DNA of 64,000 nucleotides from Candidatus Obscuribacter sp. (GTDB taxonomy: Bacteria; Cyanobacteriota; Vampirovibrionia; Obscuribacterales; Obscuribacteraceae): assembly GCA_016712465.1 (NCBI GenBank), contig JADJQZ010000001.1:5828001-5892000 (forward strand). Reading direction: 5' to 3'. Shown here piece after piece: positions 34,012 through 42,970 of the stretch. Each line of letters begins with the position of its first letter. The first letter of the stretch is position 1. The position numbers and the translations under genes were made by a program. The notes under the pieces are model-generated. The model saw only the letters and a program-made list of their open reading frames with translations. It searched no databases and had not been told where the DNA came from.

Positions 34012-36057
34012 TCAGACCTGCTCTTCTTCAAAGACGAGTTGCAAGAGATTGCCATTGCGGCAAAATAATAGAACTCTGCCACCGCCTATAAAACTACCAC
34101 TGAGCGGCTGACGATCAGATCTACATGGAAGAAAAATCGGTTCAGTCAGAGGCTGCGAATCCGTAGTTCCAATCAAGACCGCGCCATCTACGCAGGGAAC
34201 CACAGTTATCCGGCCATCAGCAGACAGTCGCATAGGACAAGAAACACCACGAAATGTCTCGGGCAAGTGCAGATAGGGACCGCCAGGCAGTTGCCAGAAG
34301 AGGGCTCTGCTAAGCGCCTTCATACCTATTGCCGGCAATGTGCCGGGTCTGACTGCCTCCACTTCAATTCTCTCAAGCAAAGCGCCGGTGGAAAGCTGCA
34401 GACAATTAACCACGCCGTCGCTCGACACCAGCAAACTATCGCAATCCTCATCAATCCGGAATGCTTGCACAGCATCGACAGCGGCTCTGTAAACAAGCTC
34501 TTTCAGGTCGGCAGACCAGAGTTCCGGAACAGATCGAAGCAAGAAAATATGTCCACTCTTGAGAATGGAGGCAAAACTAACAAGGGCAGCTTCACCACCC
34601 ACGGTACGAAAGGACGCTCGCTCCACAGTGCGCTTCCATAGCCGGACTGTCCGGTCTTCCGAAGCGGAAACCAGCGAATCGCCCGAACTTCCAAATTCCA
34701 GGCACGTTATGGCTTCCGAATGAACATCGCTTCGTTGCACAAACTCATTTTTTCGAAGGCTCCACCAACACAACAAAGTAGATTTGTCGGCACCAATCGC
34801 CAATAATTCTTCATCGGTAGAAAACGACAAAGCGGTTATCCAAATAGAATCTTCTATCTGCGAGGATGCGATGACTGTGTCCGTGCGCAGATCAAGAACA
34901 TCGAATTTCGAACAGTTCTCATAGGCAACGGCCACATATGACTGCCCAGGCGAGATACAGAGAAAGGCAATCTGCAGATCTGCACGCGGGAGCGGTAGAG
35001 AGCGAACTCCCTCTTTCAACGAATACTTGCAAACCGCGGCGGACTCTCGGTCTGGAGAAGAGAACAAGAAGGATCCATCAAGAAGCGGAATAATAGAAGC
35101 TCCGCTGCGGTCATTTTTCCATTCTGCTTCCCGAGCAATAGCGGCACAGGACAAAGTCTCCCGGGCTCCATCGCGCTTTATTCTCACAATTTCACCATTA
35201 ACCAGGCGCACCAAAGCTAAGGTCTGTTCATCATTCTCCAAATTCAATGCGAATTGGGCTTCCTCAATACCAGCATCACAACAGGTTAGAACCACCGGCA
35301 CAGCACCAGGATCGCAATACCAAATTTTTCCGGCCCTAGTAGCCCAGTATATTCTGTCACCGGAGGAGCACAGCTGAACGGTAGCATCCCGATGATCAAT
35401 GCTGTGTGAAACAAGTGAAAAGTCGCTCACACGCCACAAGTAAGCTTCACTAGTGGATAGACCTGCAAAAACATATTCTCCGTCCTCTGAGACAGACAGG
35501 GAAACGATTTTCCCTCGCCGCTGCCTGGAGGGCGACGACAGCACTCCTAAAAGTACTCCACCATTACCATCGAACACACCCACTCTTCCCCCGGGAAAAA
35601 CCGCCAGGGTCAGGGAGCCGTCCTTGGAAAAGGCTACAGAACGAACTGTTCCATAGTCAGTCGGTAAAGCTTCCTCAAGATGCATAACTGAAAGACGCTC
35701 ACCGGTTTCGCAATCGAAGACTCCGGCAGTGCCGTCATTCAGGCCAAGCAGTGCGTATCGTCCTGTCATATCGAGAGCAATACTCTCGATGAAAACGGCA
35801 AATGGTTCGGACACCGCGATAGAAAGATCGTCGCGTCCGGTAAGCATGCTTGTCGGCTCCAGAGTACAAATCTGCAACCCACTTTCGCAAGACCATAATC
35901 TGGCTATGCCGTCCTCCGACTCCTGCACAGTAAGCAAGCGGGAACCATCACCGGAGAACTCTGCAAACTGGCACTCTTTGTAGGGCTCGAAGCCCGAAAG
36001 ACCAAGTACACTATTGGAGGTCAGCTTAAGCTTAGAAGACATAGACTGCTGACTCAT
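34012..36057 (-). CDS. WD40-repeat protein
   Basis: 681 residues from the ATG at 36057 (an ATG at 36042 is also possible; the reading to 36129 has no site). It consists of WD40-type repeats, for example CQFAEFSGDGSRLLTVQESEDGIARLWSC, VRSVAFSKDGSLTLAVFPGG, ITALSFSTDEELLAIGADKSTLLCWW, and the canonical ITCLEFGSSGDSLVSASEDRTVRLWKR. At least ten blades are plausible, so two propellers may be present. No signal peptide. Probably a cytoplasmic scaffold. It is the last of four minus-strand genes that may share a transcript. Function unknown. Confidence 0.85.
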   Translation of the reverse strand: MSQQSMSSKLKLTSNSVLGLSGFEPYKECQFAEFSGDGSRLLTVQESEDGIARLWSCESGLQICTLEPTSMLTGRDDLSIAVSEPFAVFIESIALDMTGRYALLGLNDGTAGVFDCETGERLSVMHLEEALPTDYGTVRSVAFSKDGSLTLAVFPGGRVGVFDGNGGVLLGVLSSPSRQRRGKIVSLSVSEDGEYVFAGLSTSEAYLWRVSDFSLVSHSIDHRDATVQLCSSGDRIYWATRAGKIWYCDPGAVPVVLTCCDAGIEEAQFALNLENDEQTLALVRLVNGEIVRIKRDGARETLSCAAIAREAEWKNDRSGASIIPLLDGSFLFSSPDRESAAVCKYSLKEGVRSLPLPRADLQIAFLCISPGQSYVAVAYENCSKFDVLDLRTDTVIASSQIEDSIWITALSFSTDEELLAIGADKSTLLCWWSLRKNEFVQRSDVHSEAITCLEFGSSGDSLVSASEDRTVRLWKRTVERASFRTVGGEAALVSFASILKSGHIFLLRSVPELWSADLKELVYRAAVDAVQAFRIDEDCDSLLVSSDGVVNCLQLSTGALLERIEVEAVRPGTLPAIGMKALSRALFWQLPGGPYLHLPETFRGVSCPMRLSADGRITVVPCVDGAVLIGTTDSQPLTEPIFLPCRSDRQPLSGSFIGGGRVLLFCRNGNLLQLVFEEEQV

Positions 36058-36168
36058 CCTTCCTACATTCGGGAACGCAGCACCTATCATATAGCAAGAA
36101 AGCGCTTCAGAACACTTAGGCACTCCCACTCCATAATTGCACTCTCCATCCTAACTCCCACTCATGGG

Positions 36169-37341
36169 TCAGTCTAGATGGTCTTGCAACTTCTCCTTCA
36201 CTAGCTTCTCTACATTCGGAAAAGCTTTCAGGAAATTCCTGTCGGTCTCGTGGGTTGCATCATCGGGATTGGAGGTAAGTTTCTCGTCCTTTAAACCGGC
36301 AGCGAAAGCCTGGGCAAAGGTTTCTTCCCTGCCGGTCAAGTCTTCCTTGTTTTCAGAACCAATCAGATAGTAATCAAATTCGTCTCTCTGCTCCTGACTG
36401 AGAGCTGCCACATCCTTTTGGTACGCATCCTCAAACTGCTTTGTGTGGGAGATTTCCCCGAGCGCCGCGTCTACGGCGTGCCCGCTTTCATGCCTGACGC
36501 TATCGGCGAAATCATCGGCAGAAGACACCTTTGTTGTCCCATCATGCAACTTATAGTTTTGTCTTACCCTCAGTTCCTTCGCATCAGGATCATACTCCGC
36601 CGGTGACTGCTCCGCTGTCTCGCCATAACCGTAACCTCGGGGAGTATCCATAGCCTGACTTGGCTCCTCATGGCACAAATCGTGCGAAACAACCACTTTC
36701 ACACCGCTATCCTTGAGCAGATCCAGAACCGGCTCCGGCATCGAGTTAAGAACCTCTTTGGTCCTGACTAATCTGTCCGAGTCAGCCCCCATGTTGGAAG
36801 TCGGCAGGGGCATACCTTTCACCAGTTTCTGCTGATCGCCGTAACGGCCGGGAGCGACCAAATTGCCGGGAATGACCAACTCATCTCCGGACTCAAGCTT
36901 GGCACCGGCGGGAAGTTCGTTCTCCTTTGCGATACGAGCGGCAGCCTTCTCAATCTGACCGGCATCAGCCCGGCCTTTAAAGTCGTCAGGCGCCAGACAA
37001 CTATTGAGAGACTTTTCTGCTATTCCGTTTAAAGTATCACCGTCATACACCGAATAGACCGAATCAGGGCGATCGCGGAATACGCTGGTCTTCTTCGCCT
37101 TGTTGTAGACAGAACCCAACTGGTCCTTGGTTCCGTCATCATCAGTATCAACGCCCTCAAGTAACAATTTGGAGGATGGGAAGCCAGGGATTTCCCCTCG
37201 CTCCATTTTATTCATTACCTGGAAGATTGCGCGTTTTTCTTCATTGGGAAGGTTGTTATAGGCTTCCGAAATATCCCGCCCCTGTGCCGCATCTTTGAGC
37301 AGATGACGAGCGGTGTTCTCGCTGGTTTCGGTATTGGCCAT
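36169..37341 (-). CDS. Putative HExxH zinc metallopeptidase with a LysM-like segment, leaderless
   Basis: 390 residues from the ATG at 37341; the reading to 37752 would overlap the ADP-ribosylglycohydrolase gene and is Cys/Arg-rich junk. No signal peptide. A short acidic calcium-loop-like segment DTDDDGTKDQL is at 65-75. A LysM-like segment lies at about 96-158 (VYDGDTLNGIAEKSL ... LESGDELVIPG). The peptidase motif is HESGH at 284-288 inside a predicted helix, with Glu340 in REETFAQAFAAG about 50 residues later as a likely third ligand. The HExGHxxD plus E-x-FA-x-xF arrangement is that of the anthrax lethal-factor-like (ATLF) group. Peptidase activity is inferred. Confidence 0.7.
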   Translation of the reverse strand: MANTETSENTARHLLKDAAQGRDISEAYNNLPNEEKRAIFQVMNKMERGEIPGFPSSKLLLEGVDTDDDGTKDQLGSVYNKAKKTSVFRDRPDSVYSVYDGDTLNGIAEKSLNSCLAPDDFKGRADAGQIEKAAARIAKENELPAGAKLESGDELVIPGNLVAPGRYGDQQKLVKGMPLPTSNMGADSDRLVRTKEVLNSMPEPVLDLLKDSGVKVVVSHDLCHEEPSQAMDTPRGYGYGETAEQSPAEYDPDAKELRVRQNYKLHDGTTKVSSADDFADSVRHESGHAVDAALGEISHTKQFEDAYQKDVAALSQEQRDEFDYYLIGSENKEDLTGREETFAQAFAAGLKDEKLTSNPDDATHETDRNFLKAFPNVEKLVKEKLQDHLD

Positions 37342-37553
37342 GGAACTGCCTGGTAAGTAGAAAAATTGACTGAACAGGGGATAATCCATAATATATCGAT
37401 TGATGTGGCGGAGTTTGGGCGAAAACGCCCCCAAGCAAATGGAGAAAGATGAAAACGATTGTCTACGCACTGGAGCCAGGCTGCTAAAAAACATTCCCGG
37501 CCCAAATATCCACAAGTGAAATAGCGCATCGATCACAAGACAGCTCTCAAACC

Positions 37554-38504
37554 TCAGGCGTCCCTGGTTTGTTCCTCTGCCGCAGAGCACCTGCACAAAT
37601 CCAGTGCGGTCGCCTCGATTAGTTCTCTCATGGCAAGTTTTGCAAGCCAATCTGCAGGAATCCCGCCCAGTCCATAGTAAGCTCCGGCCAGTTGCCCGTA
37701 GACTGCTGCCGTTGTGTCGGCATCTTCGCCCAGGTTCACAGCCATCAGGCAACCATCTTTGAAGCTATCGCTATTATAAAAAGCCCACAGAGCCGCCTCC
37801 AATGATTGTACGACGTAGCCGGTGCCGCGAATTTCCGGAGGCTGCTTAACCTTAAAGGAGCCAAGGGCAATCATAGCTATTTCTTCACACATCTCGTTCT
37901 GAGTCCAGTATTTCGCTACCGGGCAATACCGCTCAGACAATAGCTCCTCTTTAGAAGCTCCCTGCAAGGCTCCGATGATCAAACCGCCAAAGTATCGACA
38001 AGCGTCCAGACAAGTACTGGCCCAATGAGTTGTGCGAGAACTATCAGCACACTTATCGAGAGCTTCCGCAGGATCGCCGAAGAAGAAGAGAGGTACAGGA
38101 GCCAGCCTCATTATTGAGCCGTTCCCGGCAGATTTTTCCGACCAGTCTCCGGCATAGGCATTGCCGGTTGCTACAAACTTATCCAGAGCCGTCCGCGTTG
38201 TGCGCCCGATGTCAAAACATTGCCCTGTGCTGCTCAAATAGCCATCCTTAAACCAGCGAACATAGCGCTGCATTTGATCCGTTGGATCAAAGCCTTTGCA
38301 CTCAATCAGACTCTTCGCAAGACATAGAGCCATGGATGTATCATCCGTCCATTGACCCGGTTGCAGTTTTGCAAAACCTCCGCCTAGCATGTCTGTGACC
38401 GGCTCAAAGGATCCCGGTCGACAAAACTCCACCGACGCTCCAACAGCATCGCCGCAGGCAAGCCCCAGTAAACTACCAGAAAATCGCTCCTCTAACGCAA
38501 TCAC
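37554..38504 (-). CDS. ADP-ribosylglycohydrolase family protein (DraG-like)
   Basis: 316 residues, GTG start with GAGGG 4-8 nt upstream. Family motifs: LLGLACGDAVGASVEF at the N-terminus, QWTDDTSMAL (metal-binding Thr53, Asp54, Asp55), and near the C-terminus LGEDADTTAAVYGQLAGAYYG, which completes the binuclear Mg site. DraG-like enzymes remove ADP-ribose from proteins, nucleic acids or small molecules. It lies in a minus-strand run between the queuosine-precursor transporter and the HExxH gene. No ADP-ribosyltransferase was seen in this window, so its substrate is open. Cytoplasmic. Confidence 0.92.
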   Translation of the reverse strand: MIALEERFSGSLLGLACGDAVGASVEFCRPGSFEPVTDMLGGGFAKLQPGQWTDDTSMALCLAKSLIECKGFDPTDQMQRYVRWFKDGYLSSTGQCFDIGRTTRTALDKFVATGNAYAGDWSEKSAGNGSIMRLAPVPLFFFGDPAEALDKCADSSRTTHWASTCLDACRYFGGLIIGALQGASKEELLSERYCPVAKYWTQNEMCEEIAMIALGSFKVKQPPEIRGTGYVVQSLEAALWAFYNSDSFKDGCLMAVNLGEDADTTAAVYGQLAGAYYGLGGIPADWLAKLAMRELIEATALDLCRCSAAEEQTRDA

Positions 38505-38614
38505 TTTACCCTCGTATCGTCAAAACTCAGGACTGCCTTATATCACTTGCTCCAATTCTACCGGTTTGCATGATACCAGCCAAAACACAATGGCGATTTC
38601 AACACACTCAGACC

Positions 38615-39301
38615 CTAATGATTGATGAGAAAAGGATTGAAATTGGTTTGTCTATCAAAGTAGTCTTCATGCTCAACCGCTTTGAGACGCTTCACAACCC
38701 AGTAGGTAACGGGTATCAAGAGAATCTCGACCAACACCTTTATGCCCCAGCCACTCAATATAGAGCTAATCAAAAGCTGAGTAGGCAGGACCCCCAACAG
38801 TGCAATAGCGTAAAACAAGCTCGTATTTACGAACTGTCCCAATACTGTTGAACCGATCAAACGCATCCAGAGGTGCTTGCCGTTGCTGGCTACTTTCATC
38901 TTGGCCAGCACAAAATCATTGAGGATTTCTCCGGCAAAGACGGCAATCCAGCCGCCGAAAAGTATTCTGGGAACCTGCCCAAATACCGCAATATAAGCAT
39001 CATTGGCGGCAAATCCATCCGCAGGAGGAAGCCATACCACAAGCTGATAACAAAGTCCGGCCAGAATCGAGCAGGCAAGCACCGTCCAGAGCACACGCCT
39101 TCCACAAGCGTAGCCGTAGACCTCTGTCAATATGTCGGCAAAAATGTAGGTAATCGGGAAGTAAAGCACCGTCACCGATACAGGAAACCCGCACAAATTG
39201 ATAATCTTGCCGGCAGTGACATCGGAGATTAGCTGCATAGCCACATACAGCACCGTGATCATGCCCAGATAACGGTAGGGTTTGTACTCGCTCTGCTGCA
39301 T
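38615..39301 (-). CDS. yhhQ: Queuosine precursor transporter (YhhQ family)
   Basis: 228 residues with about six membrane helices. Typical family sequence: MITVLYVAMQLISDVTAGKII, FPITYIFADILTEVYGY (the conserved FADILTEVYG), FGGWIAVFAGEILNDFVLAKMK and IGSTVLGQFVNTSLFYAIA. These proteins import queuine or preQ0/preQ1 for tRNA modification. The ATG at 39301 is preceded by a purine-rich GGAGTGGGGGATGT stretch. A candidate promoter lies at 39362-39367. No preQ1 riboswitch sequence was found upstream. Confidence 0.93.
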   Translation of the reverse strand: MQQSEYKPYRYLGMITVLYVAMQLISDVTAGKIINLCGFPVSVTVLYFPITYIFADILTEVYGYACGRRVLWTVLACSILAGLCYQLVVWLPPADGFAANDAYIAVFGQVPRILFGGWIAVFAGEILNDFVLAKMKVASNGKHLWMRLIGSTVLGQFVNTSLFYAIALLGVLPTQLLISSILSGWGIKVLVEILLIPVTYWVVKRLKAVEHEDYFDRQTNFNPFLINH

Positions 39302-39710
39302 TTACATCCCCCACTCCGAGTTCAAGACACTTATTCTCAAACTCACACTCAAACTCATAGAATTATACCGGAGAGTCGCCGAACCGAAAGGAGAGAGGAA
39401 GATCGGCATCTGAATAGACTCGCAGAAGAACAAGTATCACTTTCACCGCCGTGATGCATGTGCGAAATTTAGTGGAAAATCTCACGTTCTTCCTGCGAAT
39501 CTCAAATGTTTCAAATCGGTCGGAAACACTCCCAATTATCGGGAAGTTTCCAATCGACACAAACATTGCTAATCTTGTCAGGCGAGTCTGTTCCACCGCG
39601 CCGCAAATCCGAACGCTCATCAAAACCTCGCAAGACGCCCTTTTCATCCAGAAGCCCATCAAACGAACAATTAAGACCGTCAGCTCAACATTCTCGGAGC
39701 GATTCCAACC
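39302..39710. other. Divergent intergenic region, 409 nt
   Basis: Holds the candidate promoter below, a short tandem ACTCACACTCAAACTC-type repeat at about 39337-39358 and no supported gene. Confidence 0.4.
39362..39367 (-). promoter_or_regulatory. Candidate -10 box for the queuosine-precursor transporter
   Basis: Reads TATAAT on the minus strand, with a poor -35 (TTCGGT, 15 nt spacing). It is about 60 nt before the start codon. Confidence 0.35.
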
Positions 39711-40565
39711 ATGCACACCACCGACGATTACCTGTGGTTCGACAATAGAACCGACGAAAAACTCGTCAGAGAAAGAATCGAGGAACAGGCAAAGACGGTC
39801 AAGCGCCTCACTATTTCAAATCAAGCCTTTCTACAAAATGGACTATTTCATGGACTGCTTCTACCTGAATTGCAAGAGCTAGTAATACCAAGCCTCTTCT
39901 ATTTCGACAATTCTAAAGGTTGGCAATTTCTGCATAGTTTGCCGAAACTAGAGATTCTGGTGGCAGAGTATACCGAGGCAAAAGACTCCATTCTGGAGGG
40001 GCTGTCCACAGCGCCCTGGTGGGAAAGTCTAACTCAACTGGAATTAAAGCTCGCCAACCTGAAAGAAACCACAAAATGGTCAACACTCTGGTGCGAGAAA
40101 AACTTCCAGCTCAAGATTCTCTGTCTGTTCTATCTTGACCCTGAAAAGGCGGAGCAGGTGCTAACCGGCACTCTGGATAAGCTCGAATATCTCATTATGG
40201 GTACCGACCTGGGCCAAGACTTTCTGCTCAAACTGGCAAAGAAAGCGCTTCCGGCCCTGGCAGATCTGGATTTAAGCCACTCAAGCATGCAACTGGAAGA
40301 AACACTCAAATTCTTGAGAGAACCAAGACCAGGTTTACCAAAGCTAGAGCGGGTTCGTAAGCAAATAGCCAGCGAAGAACGCGTCGAATATTACGACTGG
40401 AATGGTGCAGCCGTAGACTGGGGTTATAGAGAGCTATCAGACAGTGAAATCCAAAAAAAATACTTCAAAAAGACCGGCTTAAAAATACTCCCGGCCAATG
40501 AACAACTAGCATCCAGAACGGCAATGATGTCCGGCTCTCTGAGAAAGCTGGAGCGTCCACAATAG
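39711..40565 (+). CDS. Leucine-rich-repeat-like protein, cytoplasmic
   Basis: 284 residues, ATG at 39711. No signal peptide. Repeated LxxLxxL segments are seen: LLLPELQELVIPSLF, LPKLEILVAEY, WESLTQLELKLANL, FQLKILCLFYL, LDKLEYLIMGTDLG, ALPALADLDLSHS. This pattern fits irregular LRRs such as those of the STM4015-like group. The last 70 residues (DWGYRELSDSEIQKKYF) are basic and not LRR. The gene is divergent from the queuosine-precursor transporter and converges with the TPR gene at 40598. A protein-binding role is inferred; the target is unknown. Confidence 0.65.
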   Translation: MHTTDDYLWFDNRTDEKLVRERIEEQAKTVKRLTISNQAFLQNGLFHGLLLPELQELVIPSLFYFDNSKGWQFLHSLPKLEILVAEYTEAKDSILEGLSTAPWWESLTQLELKLANLKETTKWSTLWCEKNFQLKILCLFYLDPEKAEQVLTGTLDKLEYLIMGTDLGQDFLLKLAKKALPALADLDLSHSSMQLEETLKFLREPRPGLPKLERVRKQIASEERVEYYDWNGAAVDWGYRELSDSEIQKKYFKKTGLKILPANEQLASRTAMMSGSLRKLERPQ

Positions 40566-40597
40566 CGGGTCAGGCCCCGAGAAGCTCGCGGCAACAC

Positions 40598-41344
40598 TTA
40601 CTTGAGAAATTTGAGTCGGTGCTCAGCGTCTTTCATGACTTTGGCGCATTCAGCTTCCGCGTCCCTGAGAATCTCTTGCTCACGCTCATCTGAAATATCG
40701 TAACCAGTACTGCCGTCTTTATACCGATACTCTTGATTCGACTTCTCTTTCTCGTGCCTAATCTGCTCTCTGGCTTCCGCTCGAATGCGCGCCACCGCTG
40801 CTTGTGCTTCTTGATTGATATGCGCTCGCATCTGCTGTACGTTTGCATCATTGACCGCAGCCGTCGGGCTAACCTGGCTACTGCTGTCGGCAGCGGAAGA
40901 AGCTTTTCCAGAGGCAGCGGTACCGCTCTGGGGACGGGAGGTTGACACCGCCGCTGATGGCGGTACTGTGGATGAAGCACCAGCTTGCACTGCCGCCTTG
41001 CAGCGCTCAATACTGGTAAGGCATTGCCCCTTCACCGATCCATCCGTGGTGTACTTCAAGCATGTCTCATATGCTTTTCGAGCGGCAGCAAAATTTCCGA
41101 GAGCCATATTTACATGCCCAAGATAATAGTGAGCCTGCCAGTTGGTAGGGCTGCCCTTCACCACTCGCTGAAAAGCTTGTGCAGCTCCGGCGTAGTCGCG
41201 AGCGTTGTATAAACCGGTACCCTTCTCAAAATCTCCCGCCATGGCCGTCGGTGCCGATATCAGAAAGCCCAAAAGTGCAATCCCGGAATTCAAAATCAAC
41301 TTGCCCACACTGCAGGCCATACCTGGTTTAGTTCTATTATTCAC
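40598..41344 (-). CDS. Secreted TPR protein with a charged C-terminal helix (paralogue A)
   Basis: 248 residues from a GTG at 41344 with AAGGAG 5 nt upstream; the reading to 41395 is not used. Signal peptide: LILNSGIALLGFLISAPTAMAG. TPR repeats at about 35-120 (FEKGTGLYNARDYAGAAQAFQRVV, AHYYLGHVNMALGNFAAARKAYETCL). A Ser/Ala/Pro linker follows. The last 80 residues form a conserved helix-rich domain: REQIRHEKEKSNQEYRY, DISDEREQEILRDAEAEC and DAEHRLKFLK. The same domain closes the neighbouring gene, so the two arose by duplication. Likely periplasmic. Confidence 0.8.
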   Translation of the reverse strand: MNNRTKPGMACSVGKLILNSGIALLGFLISAPTAMAGDFEKGTGLYNARDYAGAAQAFQRVVKGSPTNWQAHYYLGHVNMALGNFAAARKAYETCLKYTTDGSVKGQCLTSIERCKAAVQAGASSTVPPSAAVSTSRPQSGTAASGKASSAADSSSQVSPTAAVNDANVQQMRAHINQEAQAAVARIRAEAREQIRHEKEKSNQEYRYKDGSTGYDISDEREQEILRDAEAECAKVMKDAEHRLKFLK

Positions 41345-41491
41345 GAACACTCCTTCTTCTCGAACACTCGTTGCTTTCCACGAACGCTGTTTCATCTCGA
41401 AAGCGCGTTCTTCAACAAAGCTCCCTCTTCGCGAATGTGGCTTTCTGCTGAGACCACAACCCGGTAAGACTCATCATAAAATGAAGCATTC

Positions 41492-42256
41492 CTACTTTAG
41501 ATTCTTTATGCGCCGCTCAGCCTCATCCATCACCTGCTTGCAACGCTGAGTACATTCCCGGTTTATCTCCGATTCACGCTCGCTACTGATATCCAGGCGA
41601 ATACTCCCATCGGAAAAACGCCAGTACTGGTTAGCCTGGGTCTTTTCATGCTCAAGCTTTTCCTTGGTTTCTTCCTTAATCTTGGCCACCTCCGACTGGG
41701 CAACCTTGAGAATACTTTCCCTCAGAGCCTGCAGGCGCTTGCTTCTGTCATCGCTGCCGGTGGAATGGTGTTGTTGGTCCTGCTCTTCCTCTTCTTCTTC
41801 ATCCTCTTCGGCGTCGCTTTTACCCTTACCGGCCGAACCAGCGCTTGCGGACGGCGTCGCACCCGCACCGGGCTTGCCGGCGGCACCGGTCGCACCCGAG
41901 GATGCCAACGGGGCAGGTGCAGCAACACCAAGGTACTTACAAACTTTGTTGAGGGCGTCCTGAGCCTGTGCTTTAGCCCCCGCATCGGCACCGGAATTCT
42001 GCACATACTCATACTGACTGCGCGCAGCCGTCATTTTACCAAGGGCAAAATAAGTATGCCCCAGATAGAAACGAACCTGCCATGAAGTCGGAAAATCGCG
42101 GGCCGCCTTCTCAAAGTAAGGCAAGGCACCTCTAAAATTACTGCTCTGATAAAGCTTCACACCCTCGTCAAAGTCACCGGCTAAGGCCGGCGCAATACAC
42201 TGCCCAAAGACAAGGGCAATAGTGAGCATTTTCAGGTGTCGACAAAAAAGTCGCAT
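41492..42256 (-). CDS. Secreted TPR protein with a charged C-terminal helix (paralogue B)
   Basis: 254 residues. ATG at 42256 has GGGAG 8 nt upstream; longer readings have none. Signal peptide: KMLTIALVFGQCIAPALAG. TPRs at about 29-110 (GVKLYQSSNFRGALPYFEKAA, RFYLGHTYFALGKMTAARSQYEYV). A Gly/Ala/Ser linker and an acidic run (DAEEDEEEEEEQDQQ) follow. The C-terminal helix-rich domain matches paralogue A (EKLEHEKTQANQYWRF, DISSEREREIN-type, DEAERRIKNLK). The acidic insertion is absent in paralogue A. Spacing to A is about 150 nt, so they may share a transcript. Confidence 0.8.
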   Translation of the reverse strand: MRLFCRHLKMLTIALVFGQCIAPALAGDFDEGVKLYQSSNFRGALPYFEKAARDFPTSWQVRFYLGHTYFALGKMTAARSQYEYVQNSGADAGAKAQAQDALNKVCKYLGVAAPAPLASSGATGAAGKPGAGATPSASAGSAGKGKSDAEEDEEEEEEQDQQHHSTGSDDRSKRLQALRESILKVAQSEVAKIKEETKEKLEHEKTQANQYWRFSDGSIRLDISSERESEINRECTQRCKQVMDEAERRIKNLK

Positions 42257-42541
42257 CAAGAAATCTCCCAGCGATGCTCGCAACCATTCAGGAAAACATA
42301 ATACCTCAGTAAATTTCGTTTGACCATTTTTTACACATTTGTCTTGCCGAGCCCGGCACCTCTTGAGGATTGAACAAGACTCCACCACATACCGGCTTTT
42401 CAGGCTGACTTGAACATCCAATTGACCTATAGCAGGCCACTTTCAATCGAAATTTCGACATGGGTTCTGCCAAAATTAAGGCCGAATTCTTGCTTTGGGA
42501 AGAGACGGGCATAATATGAAATGTAGACCCTGAGGATAGCA

Positions 42542-42970
42542 GTGAAGCAGCCCAAGAAGAGCCGAACCCCTAGCCGAACCGAACTCGTGCGCATATTGGC
42601 ATTGATTGAGGAAAACCTCGATGAAATAGACAAAGAGCACGAAGCAGCCTCGGCCTATCATCGCAGCGAACTGGTGGAAGTCTCAAGGGATAACGCCCAG
42701 GCCGCATTGAAAGAAGCAGTGCAATTTCTTGCCCTGGAGGACTTCCCAAAAGCCGAAAGAGAGGCAACCGCCGCCTGGTTCTACACAGATTTTGCCCGCA
42801 ACATCCTGGACGCGGAGTTCACCGAGCATCATTTAGGGGAAGACATTTTCCTTGACCTGGTGCCCACCAGAGAGTCGGTGACACTTGAAATCGCGAGCCT
42901 CATGAAGGACTTAAAGACCGAACTGAATGGAATTTACGAAAGCCTTGAAGTCACAAAGGAGCAAGGCTAA
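42542..42970 (+). CDS. Helical protein with a repeated hairpin unit, coupled to the next gene
   Basis: 142 residues, GTG start (GAGGA 5 nt upstream). No signal peptide. A helical hairpin at about 55-95 (NAQAALKEAVQFLALEDFPKAEREATAAWFYTDFARNIL) has the same form as three units in the next gene. The basic N-terminus (KQPKKSRTPSRTELVR) and acidic C-terminus (KDLKTELNGIYESLEVTKEQG) suggest a small adaptor. Stop and next start overlap in TAATG (42968-42972), a classical coupling junction. No family was recognised. Confidence 0.72.
   Translation: MKQPKKSRTPSRTELVRILALIEENLDEIDKEHEAASAYHRSELVEVSRDNAQAALKEAVQFLALEDFPKAEREATAAWFYTDFARNILDAEFTEHHLGEDIFLDLVPTRESVTLEIASLMKDLKTELNGIYESLEVTKEQG

Noticed and set aside
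37342..37752. N-terminal extension of the HExxH gene
   Set aside because: It overlaps the ADP-ribosylglycohydrolase gene, is Cys/Arg-rich and lacks family features.
39302..39450. preQ1 riboswitch upstream of the queuosine-precursor transporter
   Set aside because: The aptamer consensus (GAGGTTC and the A-rich tail) was looked for and is not there.
39451..39882. 143-codon plus-strand frame before the LRR-like gene
   Set aside because: It runs into the coding region of the LRR-like gene in another frame and has no ribosome site.
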